A stretch of DNA of 64,000 bases from Sinotaia quadrata (taxonomy: Eukaryota > Mollusca > Gastropoda > Architaenioglossa > Viviparidae): NCBI GenBank assembly GCA_028829895.1, contig CM054181.1, positions 104,766,360 through 104,830,359 on the forward strand. The letters are read 5' to 3'. Position 1 is the stretch's first letter; each line of letters begins with the position of its first letter. Below, piece by piece: positions 14,601 through 26,263 of this stretch. The notes below the pieces were generated by a model. The model was not told where the DNA came from. It saw nothing but the letters and a program-made list of their open reading frames with translations, and made no database searches. Made by a program: the position numbers and the translations under genes.

Positions 14601-17600
14601 TTAAACACAACTAGAACTTCTGTCAGTTTGAGATTGTTGTGAAGACAAAAACTTGGCATTCCTATATAGGAGTAAACTTAGATGTTCTGTTATAGGACTT
14701 TGTTTTACAAGGTCGGGGAACAAGAAGTGGCACATGCTCTCACTAACTCACTGCACCAAGGCTTCAACAATCTGTATGCTAGTGCAACTGTCGATGGCTT
14801 TTCACAGCAGATACTGTCAGTGTTGGACAGAGGTGAGGCTTTATTTAAACTGTTTTCAAGTGTCTATTTATAGTTATACATATTTGTAAGTGTATTCATG
14901 TGTATTTGTTATCAAGGGATTGTGTGGTCTAGATGTGTTTGGGTACGTTTCCAATCAAATTTTATTAATGTTTGTGTGTGCACGCGTACATGTGTGTATG
15001 TGTGTTTGTGTGTGCACGCGCACATGTGTGTGTGTGTGTTTGTTTGTGTGTGCATGCGCACATGTGTGTGTGTGTGTGTGTGTGTGCGTGTTTTTGTATA
15101 TATATGTGTTGATATGTGTGTGTTGCTTTTTGTATGTGTGTAATTGTATGTATGTTTTTGTATATGTGTGAGCACCTGGTCTCTGATTTAGAGAATACAG
15201 AAATAAATAAATAACTCTAATTGTTGTTCCCTGTGTTCAGTGGCTAGCAGCACTGAGAACCCTGGGATTGCTGCTCGCACCTTGGCAAACATTGCAGATG
15301 TTTTGGGTAATATGGCTGGCAAAATCGGTGGATTACGATCTGGTCCTGCTGCAAATCAGTCATGGAGGAAAGCCTTTAACTTTTTAGAAGTCAGTAACGT
15401 GCTTTTCTTGTTTTAATCATACATCCAAACTCCTAAAGTAATAGAACTTCTCAACAAGAACTATAATTCGCCTCTCATTAAATGGAGATAATTGAATCCT
15501 GAACTTTTAAAAATTAAGTGACCTTGGCACATTCTGAAGTTCTAGCCATGACCTGTCTCTTCTTTATAAAGGGAGACATTTGAACCATAAAATCTTTAGA
15601 ACAAGTAACCTTGATTCATTCTGAAGTCCTAGCCATGATCTGTGGGTCTTCTCTATACTATAAAGGGAGACAAATGAACCATAAAATCTTTAAAAATTAG
15701 TGATCTTAGTTCACTTTGAAACCCTAGCCATGATCTATGCCTTTTCTGAAGGAAGATATTTGAAGTATTAAAAAAAAAAGTGACCTTGGTTCATTCTGAA
15801 GTCCTAGCCATGATCTATGTCTTATATCTCTTCTCTGGATAGAGATAATTCAACCATGAAAATGTAGTTCATCCTCTAGCCTTAATCTGTTGTTTTTTCA
15901 CTCATAATTGTATCATTAGATTCTTTTTTGAGTTAATGTGAAGTATACATTGAAATCTGATTAGGCTCAGTGTGTCATGTGTGTTTGTAATAGTATTATC
16001 TGTTGTTTGTGTTCATGTATGCACAGATGAATTGAGGGAATCATCTAACTGTCCACTTTGATGCCCTCAATTCTCTGCTTGCTGATGCTAGATGCTGGTG
16101 CAACTAAATTTTACATGTTATTTCTCCAGCAGGAATTGGACCAGTGCTCTCACAAAACATACTCATTCTTTCGCTCTTGCATCCCATACCTACCACAGAA
16201 ATGGGATGGGAGTCAATATATTCTTGGGTTCATAGCAATTATAGCAGTGGTAGTTGGCATTGTCACTAACTGATCAGTAAAGGAAGAAAAAGGCAAGGGC
16301 ATTAGTTCAGCAAAAGCCAGGAAGTAATACACCTTGCCAGAACTCTGTGACACATGAAAGGGGTGACCAAAAATGAATGTGACAGACACATGACAATAAC
16401 AAATTTAAGAAAACGATAGAAATGAATGTGATGGATGAAGGATGACAGGAATGAACAGAACCAACAGCAGATCAAAAAGATGTGGACATGGTTGACATTC
16501 TTTATAAATACTGCAAAACTGCACAGCCCATCATGATACTGGGGAGCCCTTCACAAGGGGTGGGTAACTTGGTCAGTACATTCATTCCTTAATCTCTTTC
16601 TAAAGGTTCTCTTTTACCTTACCAGTCCCTGTGAGCTTGTAATGAGGTGAGTGTATTCCCTTATTCCTATTGCATGCATATCTGGTTGTATGATGGCAAA
16701 GGGGATCCTAACAAGAGTAAGTGTTCTCTTTTTCAGAACAAGGACTTTGCACAGGGAGTGGCAGCTCTAGCAAAAGAACGGGCATTGTGGTTGAGTCGAA
16801 GTGACCACTTAATCCGAGCAGCCCGCCACTATGAGGGAGCTGCACAGATTCTGATCCGACAGGCTGTCATGACTGCCAAACAAGTATGGAGGATTGATTT
16901 TAAGTCTTTTTAATTCTTTCATGCAGAATTTTGGTTGATGGCAAATGCCTTTAAAAGTTTCAAAGATGTAGAATTTCTTGAATTGATTCTGTTATTTTCT
17001 TTGAAATTCTGCAGACTATATACCAGTAATTTCCCACTGAACCAGTAACAGGCCTAAGTCACGAGGTTCAGAAAATAACATCCTATCTATGTAAGGATGA
17101 AAGCTAGTGTTCTCCTACCTAGTGTTCTTTGCATTCTTACCCAACAAATTTGTAATATTATTAGTTACTTGTGGGGATATTATAGCATATTTAGAACCAG
17201 TAGATTTTTCCATGAAACTAATGGCTCAGGTCTTCTGTCAAACTTGTAAAGTTACTCTGCATTTTTTTATAGCATTTTCTACTAATTTCTATCATACGAG
17301 TGTGTGTCCTTCAGTTCTTTAACCTTGGTGCTGGATTGATGCCTCCAGTGGGGAAATGGGTACAAGCTGATTGTCCAGCCAGGATTGACATTTCTGGTGG
17401 TTGGTCTGACACACCACCTATCACCTATGAACATGGTGGAGCCGTCACTATTGTAGGGGTGCTAGTAAATGGCAAAGTAAGAAAATGAATTATTGTTTTC
17501 TATGCTATCTTTTTTTTTTTTTTTTAAATAGTTTTGCAGATTTGAATGTCAGTAGTATATATTGTTTGTCTATATTGTATTTATTCTTTTCAGCAATTCC

Positions 17601-20600
17601 CCTTGTAATCTTTATATCGTTTATAAATTATTTTAACCTCAATGGGCTTAATATGAAGAAATTCTGTTATGCTTTTTCCTTTTCTTTCTTGATCTTTCTT
17701 GATCTTCTAACATCAGGACTGTTGTTATTTATTTTATTGTTTGACATCTTTGATGACATCACTTTAGAGCTAATTCACAAATAGTTTACATCTTACATTT
17801 TTATAATGGACAAATGGGAGCTTTTAAAAATACTTTTTTGAGGTAAATAATCTATTTTAAAAAATCTATTAAACATGAATAATTAATAGATTTGATACAT
17901 TTATTATTTATTATTTTACAAAACTCGTGGTGTCTAAATTAATGTAACTTATTCTACTCCAAATTCACTATATTTAACTTTGCTTTATCTGTTGATTTAA
18001 TTAAATATACCACCCTGTCTGTGGCCACTTTATATATATATATATATATATATTAGCATAATAAGCCTGTTATAATGTAACATTTTAAAATCTCTATTGT
18101 TTTATTTTTATAAATTTCCTTCGCAGAGGCCTATTGGATGCCGAGTTAAAAGAACAGAAAAGTAAGTTAACCATTTGTAAGTTTATTTCATTTTTTGTTT
18201 GTATTGCATTAAAATTGATTTTTTATTTAAGATTATATTGTGATTTCCTTTAAACTCTTACTTGTAATTTTTAAAGGCCTATCATACGCATGGAGTTGCT
18301 AGGTGAAGGAGAAGTAAACACAGTGGTCATTTGTACAGAACTCCGAGACATGGAGGATTATTTTCAGCCTCACTCTCCAGGTACTATTGCATACTTTTAC
18401 TTTCTGACCATGTTTTATTCGTTAGGAATATACTGTACCCCCCTGCTAAATGATATTTTTACTTGTTGTCTTCTGACCATGTTTTATTCGTAAGGAATAT
18501 AACTGTACCTCCCTACTAAATGATATTTTTACTTGTTGTCTTCTGACCATGTTTTATTCATTAGGAATGTCACTGTATTTTCCTATTAAAGCATATTTAT
18601 GTTTGTTGTCTTCTGACCATGTTTTATTCATTAGTGTGGTGCCAATGCCACCTAATTAGAGGTTATGATTATATTATTTAATTAAACATCCATAACTAGT
18701 TACAAGTGATGAGAATTTTAATTTATATTATTAATAATTTGCCAGAAGACACCACCGTCTCTCTCACTTGGTGGATATGCGGGCGCTGTAAACGTTTTCT
18801 TTCTTCCACAACATTAAAGACAAACATTTACCATCATACAATATTTCCGTAGGTGGAAAACTTCTTACTAAAGGAGAAGATAAATCCCTCTTTTAATCTA
18901 TATTTAGCAAGACCCCATCAACCCACTTTCTACCCCAACATATGGTTATCAATATTTGAAAGAAGGCCAATAAATTTAACAATAAATGAACAGAAATGGA
19001 GTTATTAGAGATAAGCGATAATAGTTTGTACATTACCTGATTTAGGCTATGTTTCAATAGTCTTTCACATGCTTTTTGTAACAAAGCCAAAAGTTTATGT
19101 TCACAATATTACTGTCAATTCCACATGATTCCCTCCTCACACTGGAGAACATCAATTCGCTGCTATTCTCTCAAGGCTAACCTGAGCTCTCCTTCGTCTT
19201 ATAGCTCCCTCAAGCAGAACAACAATTGTAGCAACTTCCGGTAACTTCCTTGTACCAGAAATTGCTCAATGTAGTCAGCATACCTTGCCACCATACATCA
19301 ATGGAATGTAGTGTATTCCTTACACTTAAATAATGCTGTAGGTACTTCTTGCATCTACCCCAGTCATAGTGGTTTATAATCAGTAAACCACGAGATTCAG
19401 ATAAAATAAGGAAATGCTGCTTTTTCCCTCAGGGAACAAACACTAAATTTCAAGTTTATTCCTTTTTAACTCCCATTCTTTCTTACATTCAAGTCTCAAC
19501 TTACAGTTTCTTGCAACAGTATTCATTAGCCCGATATATGCACACAGCATAATAACAATGTACATGATATAGTTTTTATGAGCGGGTTCACTAGAAACAA
19601 TGTCAGTTGTTTAGCATACCACATATAAGCATCATAGTTCACAATTTGTAGAAATAATAGTCTATTCACATAATAATCTCTACATAAAATACAATTATAA
19701 CATATTAGCAAAATGCACGAAATATTTCTAAGTCCTTTCTATCTCAATAAGTCAGTTAACTCACCATTAAACTAATGGCCGCCTTTCATGACCAGACTTC
19801 TTGCCACACCAAATTCAAGTGATTAGACACTAGAATTCTCTACAGCAGGTAAACTTTTGATCTCAGCCCATTGGCTGGTCTCGTTCTCATAAACCTTAAC
19901 CATTGGATAATAAAAACTACTCATCAGCTTGGAACTGGTTTGCATTGCATCAGCAATTTCTAGCATATTCTCTAATTCTCTAATTCTCTAATTGCTTACA
20001 TGATTTTACCTGAATTGTTATGCACGTAGACTCATACATGCAGAATATATGTCTCAGTGATTCCTTGACAAAAGAAAGTCTTGAAATTAATTTTTCTTTA
20101 TTAGGAGCTTTACTGAAAGCTGCCTTTGTTTGTTGTGACATGGTTGATGTACACTCCACCACTTCACTTCATGATCAGCTGATGACAAACTTTGGGGGAG
20201 GATTTGAGATGCAGTCATGGTCAGATCTTCCTCATGGCTCAGGTATAGAACAGGGACTGTCCATGGAACATTCATCAGTTATTTATCTTAGAACTTTAAA
20301 AGTTTTTTTTTTCAACTTCCATCTCTCAGGTGGAAAAAAACACAAACATTATTTTTTTCTTTAATTTATGTGTATCAAGTTTTACAAAGATTTTAAGACT
20401 AGTTGATTATATATTAACTCACTGATAATATATTTTTTCTTTGTCTTAAGGTGTAATAATTCACTGCTAATATATTAATATATTTTAAATATATTCAATT
20501 TAATATATTAAACTGCTGCTGTTCATAATATTTGAATTTCTTTTACTTCTGCTATATTAACTGTCTGGTATTAAGTTAATTTCTTTGTGGTAATATAATT

Positions 20601-23600
20601 CACTCTTTTTCAACTTCTGAGGCAGTACTCACTAATAATGTATACATTTCTTTGGATTTTGATAAAGTTACTTATTGACATAATTTTGATGAGTGCATGA
20701 TGTGTGCCTAAAAAGAGAAAGTTGCTGGGAAAAGTTTGACAACTGATAATCCTACTTTAATTATTTGGCAGCTGAATAAATTTAAGTGTTTGCATTAACA
20801 TATTGATGGTCAAAAGAAATTTTGAACACAAATTAAAAAAATATATCAGACCAACTTATCTTTCTTTATCTCATATTTGAATCTCATGCACGAAGAGAAA
20901 TAGAAATATGTAAATGATAAACAGGCATGAGTAAAAGTTTTGTATTGCATGAGTTGTAGTTTTGTATTGCATGAGTTGTAGTGTTGTTTTATTTAATTAT
21001 GCAGGAATGGGAACCAGTAGTATTTTGGCTGGTGCTGTCCTCGCTGCTCTGTTAACTGCTGGTGGCAAGACTTTTGATACCAAAGGTCTCATTCATGCTG
21101 TAAGTGGCAGCCACCCATATGCTTGTGTGTGTGCATTTGCTACATTTGTATTTGTATATGAAATTCATTTCTCTTTCATGTAGATATATACAGTTGTCTT
21201 TGAGTGTGTTTGTGTGTATGTTTATGCATTTGATCTTGCATGTATATGAGAGTGTACATTTGCCATTCTTTATGTCTGTGCATTTTTTATTCATATATCC
21301 TTTTATGTGTTTACATTATCCTTGAATGTATGTGAACATGTGTACATTTGTTATAGCTTGTGTATGTGAACATGTGTACATTTGTTATAGGTTGTGTTTG
21401 TGCATTTGTCCTTGCATTAAACTTCAGGATATCATCATTGTCGGGCACTGAATATAGCAATGAGTTGTTTTGTACATTTTAATAACATACAGTGGGGATG
21501 CTTGTATGCAAATTAAATGCTTATAGCATATTGATGTTTTTTCTTGCTTAGTTACTGTTCATGGCAACACTCATCTTTAACATGTGGTTCCTCCATCATT
21601 ATTATCGATAATGACACACTGCCTTTCAGCACAAAGTTGTCTTTTCCTACTTTGATACTGTTAGTGACAAACTGTCTCATAGCATGTAGTTATCTTTTTA
21701 TAAGATAGTATTAATAATAAACTGTCTTTCAGCTTATAGTTATTTTTTTCTGCATTATTTATCAAGCTGCTTTTCAGCATATAGTTGTCTTTTCTTACTT
21801 TGGCAAACTGCCTTTCAATACAGTTTTGTTGGTATTACTAGCATCTATTTGTCATTTCCAATACAGGTATTATATCTTGAGCAGTTGCTGACAACAGGAG
21901 GTGGGTGGCAGGACCAGATTGGGGGACTTATGGGGGGTATTCATCTTGGTCTGTCAGAAGCTTCTTTACCATTGTATGTGGAACCAGTTGATCTCCAAGT
22001 TTCAGATAATCGACTGCAGGATTTCAACAGTAGACTGCTTCTCATCTATACAGGCAAAACACGTCTGGCCAGAAATCTTTTACAGGTATCACAAATGAAT
22101 CTTGTTGTCCTGTAAGGATATTTAGGTAAATGATCATTAAAAGAAAAAATTGAAAAATGAAATTCACCTTTCATTGGATCAGAAAAGATGAGTACAGCAA
22201 CATTTCTTCATTTTCAATTTAAATTTTATAATTTACAAACAAAAGTTTGTGTACTCTAAATTTTTTCTTGAGGCTCCACAAAGACTACAGTGGAGTTTTC
22301 CTATGGGGTATTCTAGCTTATAGCTGGAGTGGGGCTCCACAAAGAACCCAGTGAAGATGACATGGACAAATATTTTTCCTAATGCCCTTAAATGCCTTGT
22401 AACTGCTGATCTGTTAAATAAGCCATACTTATTCATGCAACCTTGGGGTCAGTATTTCATCCTATGCTGGAGCTCCAAATGGAGTTTGGTTCAGCCTTGC
22501 AAATATTTCTATTAGTGATTAGCATGCATTCACAGATGACAGAAGTCTAGCATTTTGAAGTTTATTAGGATATTGAATGATTTTATTTAAAACTTGTATA
22601 CAGTGGAGCAAATGGTGGGGGGTTGTGGGGGACTATTCTTGGATCCTATAGCTGTCCAATGCATGACTAGCAAAGATTTTTGTTGGATGTTTGAAGTTAG
22701 TGAGTTTGACAGATCACATCATCAAGTCCTCAAACTCATTTTGGGCAGTTTGCTCAACACTTGAGAAGGAAAGACCCTAAGGTTTTTGCCATGTTCTTAA
22801 CTTGGCATTTCTATATATATTTTTGTTGGGGAAGGTGACAAATGTTTTGTCAGATATGGGGGGAAATAGAATAAATACTAACAACACAAACATATGATCA
22901 CATTTTTCATACTAGATAGAGCTTTCACATTAATTTATTGTTGCAGAAATAAAAATATCCTCCATCTTTTTGCTGTTCTCCTTATAGGCATCTTGTTTTA
23001 TGGTAGAAATGATGTTTTAAAATGAAATAAATATGTTCTCCCTAATGCTTACCTGCCATCTATAACTGTACATTCCTCTTGGTCTACCTGTCATTTTTGT
23101 TTTGTTTTTTTAGATTCTAACTCACATCTGGTACTAAAGATCTATAGAGTAAATTAGAGGCAAGGAGCAGTCAACTCTCTGGGAAATGTTTAACTTTTAA
23201 CTGTGGCAGTTAACTCTTTGTGAAATGTTTGTCTTGGTCAATCCAGGGCAATTAACTCTTTGGGAAGTGTTTCCTTAAATTCATTCTGCTGGGACTATCT
23301 TGGGGCCCCTGGTCCAGCAGTGTTCTAGAATAGAAGCTCACACAAAACATCTGCTGTTGTAGATGTGACAAGTATTCAGGAACAACACTTAACTAAACCA
23401 TTGGTATTGTTTGATCAGCTATGAAGTAAAATTATATTTTATTTCTTATAGTGTTTATCCAATTTTTAAAATGTGTTTAGCATGAGGCTGAACATTTTTT
23501 ATTCATTACAAGTAATTTTGGAGGTTTGTTTTTGCTCATTTAAAGTTTGTTGTTTTTTTTTAAAATTGTACAAATTGTACCTGCATAATCGAAATATTAG

Positions 23601-26263
23601 TGGGGGGCAAAAAATGTAGTGTCTATATTCTTACCATATGCTCTACTCACTTGACAGGATGTTGTACGAAACTGGTATGCTCGCAATCCACACATTGTCA
23701 GCACAGAGGATGCATTGGTGGGCTTGGCCCAGGAGTGCTCCCATGCATTCATTGATGGTGAGTTGTCACATCTTCACATAATTTTAAAACAATACTGTAA
23801 ATTAACCATTCTTAATTTGTATTTTAGACTCGTAATAATGCAGAAATAGAGGAGAGGCCTTTGTTTTCTTTGGGTGGTGGTGGTGGGTTTTGTTAGCTTC
23901 CTTCTCTCCAGGAATTGGGTGGGGCCTTTCATCTTGGGACATTCTTGGTCCAGGATAACTCCTCACTCTATTCCTGGGTCCTGATACCTCAAGGTGGACC
24001 ACTCAGTACTGAAGTTCCCCAAAGAAGTGGCACATCAGCTATTTTTACTCTCTGAAAAATCCACAAGCGTGATCTTTTTCTTTAGTCTACCTTACTTTTT
24101 GCATTTATTTCTGCTTGTAGCCATTATTAATTGCCAGAAATATTTTGACAGTGTAACAACCATAACGCTTTTTTAAAATGAATGCCAACTTAAATATTCT
24201 CATAGTGATAAATGGAATGGGAGTATCTGTTTAATTTTTCTTAATTTTGTATTTGGCAGTTCCAGAGAAACAAAAATGTCTTTATTAATTTGGAGTCAAT
24301 AGATAATTTTCTTTTTTCCAGGGGAGGCAATCCTGACAAACTTGATATATGTCTTTTTGTTCAGTAGATTTATTTTAGATCATTCTGCTTCAGTGTTTAG
24401 ATAGTACTATTCACATAAAAAGGCATCATACCTCTCGACTGGAGTTTAAATATTTCCTTTAAACCAAGTGGAGAAGAATTATTTTGATTCAAATAATTAG
24501 TAGTGTCTTCAGGTAAATTTTCACATTGATTGCATAAAGTTATAATTTATGAATCCCATTTAATTCATACATTTAGAAAATATATTTTACATTTAGAACA
24601 GCAACATAAATGTGAAAGAAAAGTAAACAAAAACTTTATTTGTGGAGTTGAACTACATTCAGATTAATTTATTTTGGGTATTTTCATTTTTCCTAATTAA
24701 CATAGATCTATTTTAATTAATATGTCATCTTAACACAGTTATTTTAATTAACTTGCTGTCTTAATACATTTATTTTAATTAATATGCTGCCAAACACAAG
24801 TTATTTTAATTAATATAATATCTTAATATATAATATCTGTTATTTTAATTAATATACTGTCTTAATTAGCAAAGATCTTTTATTTAACATACCTTCATTA
24901 ATAAAGATATTCAGTTAGCATATCTTTTTAATTGGCAAAGATCTTTTAATTAACAAACCTTATTATTAGCATATATTTTTTTATTTGACATAATCATCTT
25001 AATTAGTATAAACCTTTTCATTAACATACCTCAACTTATTTAAGACTGTAAAGAATCAGTTATATAGTTTTTCTTTCATTCACTTCTGTCACAAAATTAA
25101 TTGTATCAACTTGCAGGTGATTTTGATAAAGTTGGTTGTTGTGTGGGCCAATATTGGCAGATGAAGAAACGTATGGCTCCGGGATGTGAGTCACAGACCA
25201 TTGCCTCCATCATGAATGCCCTTGCTCCATTCATGTTGGGCATGTGTTCAGCAGGAGCTGGAGGTGGTGGCTTTATCTATGGGATTTTGCGAGATCCATC
25301 CCAACGAGACATTGCTGTAGACACACTTGCTCGACAGACTGTGAGTGTCAATTAGTCTGTTCCCCTCTATATGTTTGCCCTTTATCTCTCATTAACACAT
25401 CTCTTTTTTTAGATAGGTAATTCAGTATAGCTTGTTTTTAAAAATATATTTCACTTCTTTAGCTTTAATGTCATTATGTTATGTTAGAAATTTTCCACAA
25501 GGACAGAACAGATTCTGAAGTAAGATATTTTGAGGAATGATTATACATTCCTGAGCTGTTAGAGTCTTTCTGAAGGGCAGTAGATTCTGAAGGTACAATG
25601 AAATGAAAAGTGATTGGAGATAGGAGAGTTGGTTGCAAGAGGTGCAGAGGAAAACTCTTGAAGTGTAGAACAATGAGAACCAGCTTTAGGTTCATTCATG
25701 TCTTGGTGCAAAGGTATATTGATGACAATATTCTTGTCTTGTTACAAAGGTATACTGTATGACAACATTCTTGTCTTGCTACAAAGGTATACTGTATGAC
25801 ATTCTTGCTATTGCCACATGGTCAGTTTTAGTTCCATAATGTTGTGTTAAATAGATGTATTTTTGCATTTTTGTGGTCTAACTGTCTTTTTTTCTAAACA
25901 GAGTTTCAGTTACCATTTTCTTGCACATCATTCCACTATACAATTACAATTTAGTTCACCTTCTGCATTCTTACTTGTAAGTTGTATATGGAATACTCAG
26001 AGTTTGACAAAAGTTTAAACTTAATGAGTAAAATAATAAATTGTACAGCATGAGGTTAAAAGAAAGTGATTATCTTAATAAGCTAAAATAAAGGCTTCTA
26101 CTTCAAAACATTCATTGTAATCTTAAAATATATTTAAAATATATTAAAAAATATTTTTTAACAAAATCAATGTTTGTTTGTTTTCTTCTAGGGCCTTGAA
26201 GAGGCTGTGGTCTATGAGGCTGTGGTGGACCGCAGAGGGTTAACTATCACAGTAGAGAGTTGA
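1513..26263 (+). CDS. FCSK: L-fucose kinase (fucokinase), 3' 23 exons; 5' end outside window
   Basis: Cytosolic salvage enzyme: L-fucose + ATP gives L-fucose 1-phosphate, later made into GDP-fucose. Exons joined by me: 1513-1585, 2777-2871, 3554-3634, 3839-3958, 4469-4655, 7366-7499, 8069-8230, 10914-11033, 11324-11425, 12645-12778, 14171-14248, 14696-14832, 15241-15389, 16737-16883, 17315-17476, 18127-18161, 18277-18380, 20105-20242, 21005-21099, 21867-22085, 23658-23757, 25117-25340, 26192-26263 (TGA 26261). All introns are GT-AG and phases agree, giving 2868 nt, 955 residues plus stop. Vertebrate FCSK is about 1084 residues, so about 140 N-terminal residues are missing to the left. Order: fucokinase/pyrophosphorylase-like region, central helical linker, C-terminal GHMP kinase. 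The first acceptor is uncertain (1513, or 1520 after attgcag) because its pyrimidine tract is poor. No internal stop or frameshift was found, so the gene looks functional. Identification rests on recalled family similarity along the whole length. Confidence 0.93.
2561..2606. repeat. (GT)n(GA)n microsatellite in FCSK intron
   Basis: About 18 GT dinucleotides followed by five GA. It lies about 170 bp before the acceptor of exon 2777-2871. Confidence 0.95.
4656..5540. other. Intron sequence without recognised content
   Basis: AT-rich first part of the 2.7-kb intron after exon 4469-4655. No exon, transposase or array was recognised before the 55-bp repeat begins. A short ORF on the - strand (5362-5619) is mostly repeat and shows no family signal. 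Confidence 0.6.
5541..5835. repeat. 55-bp tandem repeat, about 5.5 copies
   Basis: Unit begins gatacatgagagcaacaaag and recurs at 5541, 5596, 5651 and 5706, then in slightly shortened and mutated copies. The first four are almost identical. Intronic. Confidence 0.93.
5836..6160. repeat. 29-bp tandem repeat with an internal inverted repeat, about 11 copies
   Basis: Units contain gtgatagtggttatctggct. Successive units meet at ctatcac-tatt-gtgatag, a 7-bp perfect inverted repeat around a 4-nt loop, so each boundary can fold as a hairpin. It directly follows the 55-bp array. Intronic. Confidence 0.92.
6161..6760. other. Intron sequence, slightly GC-richer, unassigned
   Basis: Between two tandem arrays. 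Base composition differs from the AT-rich intron around it, so it may be an old mobile-element insertion. I recognise no transposase or terminal repeats. Confidence 0.35.
6761..7129. repeat. 123-bp tandem triplication
   Basis: The block starting taatactgatgacagcccc recurs at 6761, 6884 and 7007 (exact 123-bp spacing). The copies are practically identical; one visible change is acccgac to accagac in the last. It lies about 240 bp upstream of exon 7366-7499. Confidence 0.95.
8421..9667 (+). mobile_element. Degenerate mariner-type DNA transposon with terminal inverted repeats
   Basis: About 1.24 kb in an FCSK intron. Left end at about 8423 (aaggaggtgtttgaaaagtt) and right end at about 9665 (reverse complement aggagtgtttgaaaaatttg) form ~30-bp imperfect inverted repeats, flanked by TA. 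The inside translates, with stops, into mariner transposase blocks: a helix-turn-helix part with [16 protein letters not shown] near 8866-8920, a VTVDEI block near 9062, [16 protein letters not shown] near 9160-9205, and a proline/leucine-rich C-terminal part near 9380-9480. Several stops and frameshifts show it is inactive. Confidence 0.85.
8650..9500 (+). pseudogene. mariner transposase remnant
   Basis: Mariner-family transposases cut and paste at TA sites using a DD34D triad. Here the frame is broken: the expected DETW catalytic block reads DEI followed by a stop, and stops recur about every 30-60 codons. Family signal remains in GKVMTSVFW and [14 protein letters not shown]. The first acid of the triad remains in VTVDE; the other two cannot be placed with confidence. 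No function is expected. Confidence 0.8.
9730..10775. repeat. 37-bp minisatellite and diverged relatives
   Basis: Core array about 9920-10190 with exact 37-bp spacing (for example starts 9961 and 9998), unit containing atgtttgttgtgtgcatgtt. Flanking parts (9730-9920 and 10190-10775) are more diverged units keyed on tttgctctgtgcat and gaggaaagtaac. Open frames on both strands here are repeat products. It abuts the mariner relic and ends about 140 bp before exon 10914-11033. Confidence 0.93.
11640..11837. repeat. Dispersed repeat, copy A
   Basis: About 190 bp, nearly the same as 19783-19974 (for example both contain gattagacactagaattctc). A few substitutions and small indels separate the copies. 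It is probably a piece of an interspersed element. No coding or terminal structure was identified. Confidence 0.85.
12003..12203. mobile_element. hAT-type non-autonomous element (MITE), about 201 bp
   Basis: Left end cagtgcttcttagcc and right end (reverse complement) cagtggttcttaatc are terminal inverted repeats. Both continue inward into tggaccc-type sequence. Flanks ctctaagg (11995-12002) and ctctaggt (12204-12211) look like an 8-bp target duplication with some divergence, as hAT elements make. It has no coding capacity. Confidence 0.78.
12779..14170. other. FCSK intron, no recognised content
   Basis: AT-rich 1.4-kb intron. Around 12950-13680 there are short runs that might be an old element (tatactcggat at 12957, and a near match tatactcggatg at 13617). 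I see no gene or clear repeat boundary. Confidence 0.5.
14900..15175. repeat. GT-rich microsatellite region with cacgcgcacatgtg motifs
   Basis: Imperfect (GT)n interrupted by cacgcgcacatgtgtg-like segments, in the 408-bp intron before exon 15241-15389. Long frames on both strands are simple-repeat products. Confidence 0.9.
15510..15880. repeat. Degenerate ~90-100-bp tandem repeat, about four copies
   Basis: Recurring block cattctgaagtcctagccat followed by gatctatgtctt and a gggagaca segment, near 15531, 15615, 15710 and 15790. Mismatches and indels indicate age. Intronic. Confidence 0.8.
16030..16640. other. Intron segment of balanced composition, unassigned
   Basis: Less AT-rich than neighbouring intron. 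It contains a 71-codon open frame (16058-16273) with a hydrophobic end, for which I recognise no family. It may be an inserted element; no terminal repeats were seen. Confidence 0.3.
17477..18126. repeat. FCSK intron with (TA)n tract
   Basis: AT-rich intron. A (TA)n run lies at about 18031-18054, some 75 bp before the acceptor of the 35-bp micro-exon. Confidence 0.85.
18395..18640. repeat. ~70-bp tandem repeat, about 3.5 copies
   Basis: ttctgaccatgttttattc recurs near 18401, 18472, 18541 and 18610, with aaatgatatttttacttgtt between. It starts about 15 bp after the donor of exon 18277-18380. Confidence 0.88.
18650..19780. other. Large intron insert of unknown type
   Basis: Higher GC than the introns around it (for example 18745-18800 and 19130-19380). 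It may be a decayed element, but I found no coding blocks or matching ends. Confidence 0.3.
19783..19974. repeat. Dispersed repeat, copy B
   Basis: Second copy of the element at 11640-11837, same orientation, in a different FCSK intron about 8 kb downstream. Shared core includes gatctcagcccattggctgg. It lies about 130 bp upstream of the acceptor for exon 20105-20242. Confidence 0.85.
22086..23657. other. FCSK intron, no recognised gene
   Basis: 1.57-kb intron. ggctccacaaagaaccc at 22333 is a near copy of ggctccacaaagactac at 22272. No open coding block was recognised. Confidence 0.45.
24690..25040. repeat. Degenerate AT-rich repeat built on ttattttaattaatat
   Basis: Irregular ~35-45-bp spacing of ttattttaattaatat with varying tails, fading into tttaattaacaaacctt-like copies. 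It lies just upstream of exon 25117-25340. Confidence 0.7.
25341..26191. other. Last FCSK intron, with a short duplicated motif
   Basis: 25700-25800 holds three near copies of cttgtcttgctacaaaggta/tactgtatgacaacatt. The remainder is AT-rich with no recognised element. Confidence 0.55.

Larger units (their letters stand above)
10914..15389 (+). other. FCSK: FCSK exons 8-13 of the window: central region
   Basis: Fragment residues 285-524. Exon 10914-11033 is rich in beta-type residues and continues the nucleotidyltransferase-like region. Exon 11324-11425 has [12 protein letters not shown], matching the vertebrate block that ends in DLW. Exons 12645-14832 are helical ([14 protein letters not shown], then [12 protein letters not shown]). 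Exon 15241-15389 begins with [20 protein letters not shown] and leads into the kinase domain. Phases: 12778 ends phase 2, 14248 phase 2, 14832 phase 1; each is completed correctly by the next exon. Confidence 0.85.
16737..26263 (+). other. FCSK: FCSK exons 14-23 of the window: GHMP kinase domain
   Basis: Fragment residues 525-955. Substrate-binding start motif [16 protein letters not shown] is in exon 17315-17476 (about residues 593-608). The ATP-binding GHMP loop LPHGSGMGTSS is split by the intron between 20242 and 21005 (about 715-725). [12 protein letters not shown] is in exon 21867-22085, where D767 is the likely catalytic aspartate by analogy to other GHMP kinases. The C-terminal glycine loop SAGAGGGGF is in exon 25117-25340 (about 902-910). 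All expected kinase motifs are intact. Exon 18127-18161 is a 35-bp micro-exon coding [11 protein letters not shown]. Confidence 0.93.

Noticed and set aside
16058..16273. 71-codon frame with hydrophobic C-terminus in an FCSK intron
   Set aside because: No recognised family and no fit to the FCSK reading frame.
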